Source of the DNA: Theionarchaea archaeon
Lineage (GTDB): Archaea > Methanobacteriota_B > Thermococci > Methanofastidiosales > SZ-28-30
DNA length: 38,237 bases
Reading direction: 5' to 3'
Assembly: GCA_018992685.1 (NCBI GenBank)
Contig: JACVGT010000039.1
Location: 1-38,237, forward strand
The notes beneath the pieces are model-generated. The model did no database searches. It was not told where the DNA came from and saw only the letters and a program-made list of their open reading frames with translations. This document shows, piece by piece, positions 34,027 through 38,237 of the stretch. Both the position numbers and the translations under genes were made by a program. The first letter of the stretch is position 1; every line of letters begins with the position of its first letter.

Positions 34027-34244
34027 AATGAACTGATAGGTGAAAAATGAGATTGTCGATACAAGTACCTTATTTATCCGTAGAAAGAAACACCGTTTTT
34101 ATTTTCACTTTTTACATGGTTATAAATATCTCAATAAGAAACCTTTAAGTATTTCTGCCCAAGAATGAGAGATGATAGTTTATAGAAAAAAGTGGCTATT
34201 TGAAGTCTTGACAATTCAATTATTAAGAAAATGGAGGTGGGTAA

Positions 34245-34319
34245 ATGAAGAAAGAGAGGTCTCCTCAACAGAAAATAAGAATTGACCGAATTGAAAGGGA
34301 GGCGATGTCCGGTGAATAG
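34245..34319 (+). CDS. 24-aa upstream ORF coupled to the following gene
   Basis: ATG 34245 follows GGAGGTGGG by about 5 nt and encodes 24 charged residues (MKKERSPQQKIRIDRIEREA ...). The stop TAG at 34317-34319 lies just past the GTG (34312) that is the best start of the next gene. The GGGAGG for that GTG lies inside this ORF, so the two are probably translationally coupled. It could be a regulatory leader peptide or a relic of a longer gene. TATA-like ATTATTAA is near 34219, and TATAAATAT at 34121-34129. Nothing else was seen in 34027-34244. Confidence 0.4.
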   Translation: MKKERSPQQKIRIDRIEREAMSGE

Positions 34320-36327
34320 AATGAATCTTTTGGCTAGATCTATTATAATAGCGTTGCTGGTATTCATTCTGTTTGTACCAAAGATTTCAGAACAGCACTT
34401 GGATGAAGGGACCCACCTCATCATTGTTGAAGTAGTACTTGACACGATTGACCTAATATCATCAGATGAAGTTGACTATGATGACGATCCTGATGATGGT
34501 GACGATATTAGGTTCTATTCTAAATTCGCTCAAGCTGGACATTCATCCCAAGAATGCATGATTGCATTCCCTGATGACTTGTACGAAGGTTATTACAAGA
34601 AAGACTACGAAGAGCTAAAAAAGGGCAACTTCAAGGATCAGGATGACAGTCACATCGTTGTAGGACAGATTGTTTACCTGCATGTTGAGTGTGACCCTCC
34701 CGAACCCTTCAACTACGAGATTCATATATGGGATGACGATTGGTATAGTCCTGATGGAATCTGCCAAATGATCAAGGATGCATTGGAACTCGAGTTTCTG
34801 CCAAAGGAAGCCAGAATCTGGGGAGGGCTTGCCACGGGACTGGGTTCAGTCTTTAGAGAGATCAAAGGTTCCTCAGACAACTACAGTAGTTCAGTGGTGA
34901 TAAACAAAGTGGTGACAGAGACCACAAGACACACTGAGCAGACAACACTGTCATGTTGTAATGACCTGGATTGGAAGGTCGGAGACCCTGGAGCTAGAGT
35001 CAATTTCACGATAAAGATAGAGAATTTTGAGGACCTTAAATGCAGGACAAACGGCTGCCCAAACATAGAGGCATACAGAAAACTCGTCCAGAGTAAAATA
35101 GATCAGTTGGCTCTTGAAGAGGAACTCAAACGGTTGTTGAAAAGAGATTTCAATGTGATGCATGATTCTATTGAACAAGGAAAGATGGAAGAAGCTAGGG
35201 AAGAAATAGACAATTTCAGGGAAGAAATATATGATAATGGTACTATCGATTATAACACAGCTGTTATTTTGGAAATTTTAGCCGGTAAATACCTGGATTT
35301 TACCCCTACAATTGGATGTGATCCCCCCGTCTATCAGAATATCGTAGCTTTCCCTACACCAGAGCGTTTCCTAGGTTCAGATTTGAATAGCGACGGTGAC
35401 ACAAATGATACTATCTTGCGCTACAAGAATCTCTTTACTGGTGAGATTGTTAACACAGGGCTTGTTGCCTCTGGTGCCCATCATTCCATCGACATCCATG
35501 AAAATATTATTGCTTTCGTAGGCGAGGGCTCGCACATTCAGTACTATGACACCAGAACAAACACTTTCATTGAGACTGGGACCACTGGCTCACATCCTTC
35601 GATCCATGAGGGTATCATTACTTTCGTTTCAAAGAATACGATTCACTATTTCAATCTGGAAACTCAGACACTGGTAGATACAGATATTTCCGGAAGCAAC
35701 CCCACTGTATACGATAACCTAATCGTCTTCCATGCTTTCAACCCGGAACCAACAATCTGGGCCTACGATGTGCACACTGGAACTGCTGTAAACACTGGAT
35801 TAACTGGGAGAGATCCTGTTCTCTATGAAACTGTGATTGCTTTTGAGACCCCAGAATCCTCAGCTGGCGAAGATCTGAACGGCGATAATGATCTCAATGA
35901 TTGGGTGGTTCGATACTACGATCTGAATGATCAGATCCTCACAAATACAGGTGCAGTCGGGAGATCTCCTGCCCTCCACGGCGATCGAATAGTCTTTGCG
36001 ACTCCTGAAGGGGATGTAGCCCAAGATCTAAATGGCGATGGCAAGATCTTGGGTAGCGTTATCAGATACTATGATCTAGAGAGTGGCCGTGTGGTCAACA
36101 CTCAGAAATTGGGTACTGAGCCTGATATCTATGATGATACAATTGCTTTTTATTTTTTCGAGCACTGGGTAGGTAGAGATTTCAATGGCGACGGAGATCA
36201 AGCTGAACCAATCGTAGGAATTCATCAGATTTCTGTGAAGAAAATGGGTACCACAAATACGGCATCACTGTTCTTGATTCTTCTATTGGCTGGAAGTGTA
36301 GCTGCATATCTTGAAAGAAGAAAGTAA
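34312..36327 (+). CDS. Membrane-anchored surface protein with C-terminal propeller and Ca-binding-type repeats
   Basis: 671 aa from GTG 34312, with GGGAGG 9 nt upstream; ATG 34321 is also possible, and the frame is open back to 34282. A signal peptide/anchor is at the start (LLARSIIIALLVFILFVPKI). Residues ~35-325 have an acidic stretch (DEVDYDDDPDDGDD), a beta-rich part and a helical hairpin (SKIDQLALEEELKRLLKRDF). From ~340 on there are about seven propeller-type blades (xxVYDNLIVF ... YYDLxTxxxVNTG), four with EDLNGDxDLND, a dockerin/EF-hand-like Ca-binding loop. It ends with a membrane helix and YLERRK. Predicted extracellular; ligand unknown. Confidence 0.78.
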   Translation: MNRMNLLARSIIIALLVFILFVPKISEQHLDEGTHLIIVEVVLDTIDLISSDEVDYDDDPDDGDDIRFYSKFAQAGHSSQECMIAFPDDLYEGYYKKDYEELKKGNFKDQDDSHIVVGQIVYLHVECDPPEPFNYEIHIWDDDWYSPDGICQMIKDALELEFLPKEARIWGGLATGLGSVFREIKGSSDNYSSSVVINKVVTETTRHTEQTTLSCCNDLDWKVGDPGARVNFTIKIENFEDLKCRTNGCPNIEAYRKLVQSKIDQLALEEELKRLLKRDFNVMHDSIEQGKMEEAREEIDNFREEIYDNGTIDYNTAVILEILAGKYLDFTPTIGCDPPVYQNIVAFPTPERFLGSDLNSDGDTNDTILRYKNLFTGEIVNTGLVASGAHHSIDIHENIIAFVGEGSHIQYYDTRTNTFIETGTTGSHPSIHEGIITFVSKNTIHYFNLETQTLVDTDISGSNPTVYDNLIVFHAFNPEPTIWAYDVHTGTAVNTGLTGRDPVLYETVIAFETPESSAGEDLNGDNDLNDWVVRYYDLNDQILTNTGAVGRSPALHGDRIVFATPEGDVAQDLNGDGKILGSVIRYYDLESGRVVNTQKLGTEPDIYDDTIAFYFFEHWVGRDFNGDGDQAEPIVGIHQISVKKMGTTNTASLFLILLLAGSVAAYLERRK

Positions 36328-36418
36328 TCTCCTCTTTTTCAGAAATATTTTGTTTGAATTCGGTGACAATAATAGTGTAGCAGTCCAAGATGGGACTTCC
36401 TTTATTTTCAAGAGTGTC

Positions 36419-38209
36419 TCATTCTTTTCTCACGATGATTTTCCTTCCCATGAAGACAGCTACAATTATCACTAGTGAGACAAAGAAAACAATCAAAACC
36501 CACTGTGACAATGGTTTCTCAGGAGAAGGTACAGTCTGAGTACCGTTTCCGGGTTGAATCGATTCTGTCTGCGGAAAAGTCCGGCAGCACCAGTCGGGAT
36601 CTTGGTCATCAGCCGGATTATTGGTTATATTCATCTGATCGGTACCATCAGCATTCATGACATAGATCTCCTCATTGCCATCCCTATCCGATGTAAAGGC
36701 AATCTTTGTCCCATCCGGTGACCAGGTTGGATCATGATCATCAGCAGGATTATCGGTTAACTTTTGGACATCATGACTGCCAATATCTATGACATAGATT
36801 TCTCGATTCCCACATCCACCTGAGGAGAATGCAATCTTTTTACCGTCCGGAGAGCATGAAGGATTATGACCGTATGAAGTGATCTGGCTTACATTCTCTC
36901 CACTGCAATCCACGGTGAAGATGCCTCCTGTATACAGACTGTAAACAATTTTCTTGCCATCAGGTGACCACACGGGGAACACCCCGTGAACCTCTACGAA
37001 GAGTGGATTGCTCCCATCAGAATCTGTAATGACAATACTACTGCCCAGAGAAAATGCAATCCTTTCCCCATCAGGAGACCATGAAGGACAAGAATTATCA
37101 ACTTCAACAACGGATATGTTCTTGTATTGGCTTCCATCAGTTCTCATGGTATAGACCTGGAGGTATTCTCCACACAAGAGCGTGAAGGCTATCTTTTCCT
37201 CATCAGGAGACCATGAAGGACAGAGATGCCTGCAGGAATGTGTACTCAGTCTGACTTGATTGCTTCCATCAGGATCCATCATGTATACCTGGGCCCCTAC
37301 ATCCATGCTTGCAGAAAATGCAATCCTTTCCCCATCAGGAGACCATGAGGGTTCTCTCTCATCAGTGGGACTGAACGTTATTCTCTTTCGGTTACGTCCG
37401 TCTGCATTCATAACATAAATGTCAAAGTTGTCCTCTTTCGAAGAGAAAAGTATTCTTTCCCCGTCAGGAGACCACGTTGGATCAAGGCTGAGATCCAGAC
37501 CGGGGCTCAGAGCTCTCACACTGCCTCCATGGAAATCCATGGCAAAAACCATGACATCCTGGCCTTCCCGAGCTTCGAACAGGATTTCATTCCCATCTGG
37601 TGACCAGGAGGGATCGGAGCAAAGGAAATTTTCAGTGTCGAGACTGTGCATTTCGCTCTCATCGAGATTCATGACATTAATGGTTCCAAATCCACCTGTT
37701 CCCGACACAAAAGCAATTCTCTTACCATCGGGGGACCAGCAAGGATCAACCCCCCCACCATATTCATCTGTGAGATTCACCTGACCTGTCCCATCTGCAA
37801 ACATTATATAAACGTTGGCTTTCTCATATTTTCCTCTCACGAAAGCAATTCTTGATCCGTCAGGGGACCAGCAAGGATCCCAGTCATCAGCAGGATCACT
37901 GGTGAGTCTCTGGACGTTGCCACCATCTGTACTCATGACATAAATCTCCTCATTTTCATCTCGATCTGATACGAAAGCGATTCTCTCTCCATCTGGTGAC
38001 CAACAGGGATTCGAATTATTGAAGAAATCCTTGGTCATATTCACAATATTATCCTTGGCCATATCTAGGACAAATATCTGGGATTTGCTGTCTCTATCGG
38101 AGACAAAGGCAATCCTTCCGTAGTTATCTGACTCCATATGTGCAGAGGAAAAACTTCCTGTGTACGGGAGGGATATCATCAGGATCACCCAAACGTACTT
38201 CCTTTTCAA
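36419..38209 (-). CDS. TolB-like PD40-repeat propeller protein, membrane-anchored
   Basis: 596 aa from TTG 38209, which follows AGGAGG by ~8 nt and opens a signal peptide (MKRKYVWVILMISLPYTGSF). ATG 38236 at the window edge is the longer alternative. About twelve repeats of ~43 residues have the form WSPDGxxIAFxSDRDxxxEI, then YVMNxDGxxxxxLT, the PD40/WD40-like TolB propeller. Twelve blades suggest two six-bladed propellers. The last, DPDWCC, is degenerate. A Pro/Ser linker and a membrane helix (QWVLIVFFVSLVIIVAVFMG) follow, with a basic end. Such proteins act outside the cell as binding scaffolds; the ligand is unknown. It converges with the 34312 gene across 91 bp of T-rich sequence. Confidence 0.85.
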   Translation of the reverse strand: MKRKYVWVILMISLPYTGSFSSAHMESDNYGRIAFVSDRDSKSQIFVLDMAKDNIVNMTKDFFNNSNPCWSPDGERIAFVSDRDENEEIYVMSTDGGNVQRLTSDPADDWDPCWSPDGSRIAFVRGKYEKANVYIMFADGTGQVNLTDEYGGGVDPCWSPDGKRIAFVSGTGGFGTINVMNLDESEMHSLDTENFLCSDPSWSPDGNEILFEAREGQDVMVFAMDFHGGSVRALSPGLDLSLDPTWSPDGERILFSSKEDNFDIYVMNADGRNRKRITFSPTDEREPSWSPDGERIAFSASMDVGAQVYMMDPDGSNQVRLSTHSCRHLCPSWSPDEEKIAFTLLCGEYLQVYTMRTDGSQYKNISVVEVDNSCPSWSPDGERIAFSLGSSIVITDSDGSNPLFVEVHGVFPVWSPDGKKIVYSLYTGGIFTVDCSGENVSQITSYGHNPSCSPDGKKIAFSSGGCGNREIYVIDIGSHDVQKLTDNPADDHDPTWSPDGTKIAFTSDRDGNEEIYVMNADGTDQMNITNNPADDQDPDWCCRTFPQTESIQPGNGTQTVPSPEKPLSQWVLIVFFVSLVIIVAVFMGRKIIVRKE

Positions 38210-38237
38210 TGTGGCTTCCTCCTGCATTTTCTCCATC

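Noticed and set aside
1-38237. Transposase or insertion sequence explaining the duplications
   Set aside because: No transposase-like ORF or terminal inverted repeats were seen next to the 1470-bp units or the duplicated leaders.

Overview
The window looks archaeal, most likely from a euryarchaeal lineage. I infer this from TATA-type promoters about 26 bp ahead of several start codons, mixed leaderless and Shine-Dalgarno starts, GTG/TTG starts, many secreted propeller or CARDB-type surface proteins with a short C-terminal anchor ending in basic residues, and a type I-B CRISPR-Cas locus. Genus or species cannot be named from the sequence alone.

Left part (1-11528): surface and secreted proteins. 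Three minus-strand paralogs (1-2148, 4112-5329, 5552-6775) carry DIYGYDLST-type beta-propeller repeats, a small helical pair and a C-terminal membrane anchor. The first is an uninterrupted frame running off the left edge and continues into an Ntn-hydrolase (choloylglycine hydrolase/C45-like) domain. Between them are an MFS transporter (2895-4085) and an intergenic stretch with strong inverted repeats, including a pseudoknot-like arrangement. Small membrane ORFs follow, then a secreted C25 (gingipain-family) cysteine peptidase with three Ig-like repeats (8856-11528).

Middle part (11788-19015, minus strand): a secreted CARDB-type protein is translationally coupled to a 568-aa membrane protein, which is followed by a TPR-like gene. 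A unit containing the C-terminal domain of the 568-aa protein plus the TPR gene is then repeated downstream. The three TPR starts are spaced exactly 1470 bp apart. The layout resembles toxin/immunity orphan cassettes, although the function is inferred.

Right-middle part (19254-33899): a complete type I-B CRISPR-Cas locus. Array 2 (23 repeats) lies upstream of cas6-cas8-cas7-cas5-cas3-cas4-cas1-cas2, and array 1 (57 repeats) lies downstream. Everything is co-oriented on the minus strand except one unidentified gene (27510-28334) on the plus strand between cas5 and cas3. The two arrays have almost identical 127-bp leaders but repeats that differ at two positions. Cas6 should process pre-crRNA, Cas8/7/5 form Cascade, Cas3 degrades targets, and Cas4/1/2 acquire spacers.

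Right end (33900-38237): a truncated zinc-ribbon remnant abuts leader 2. A short upstream ORF coupled to a membrane-anchored propeller protein follows, and then a convergent TolB/PD40-type 12-repeat propeller protein. No tRNA, rRNA or transposase was recognised.
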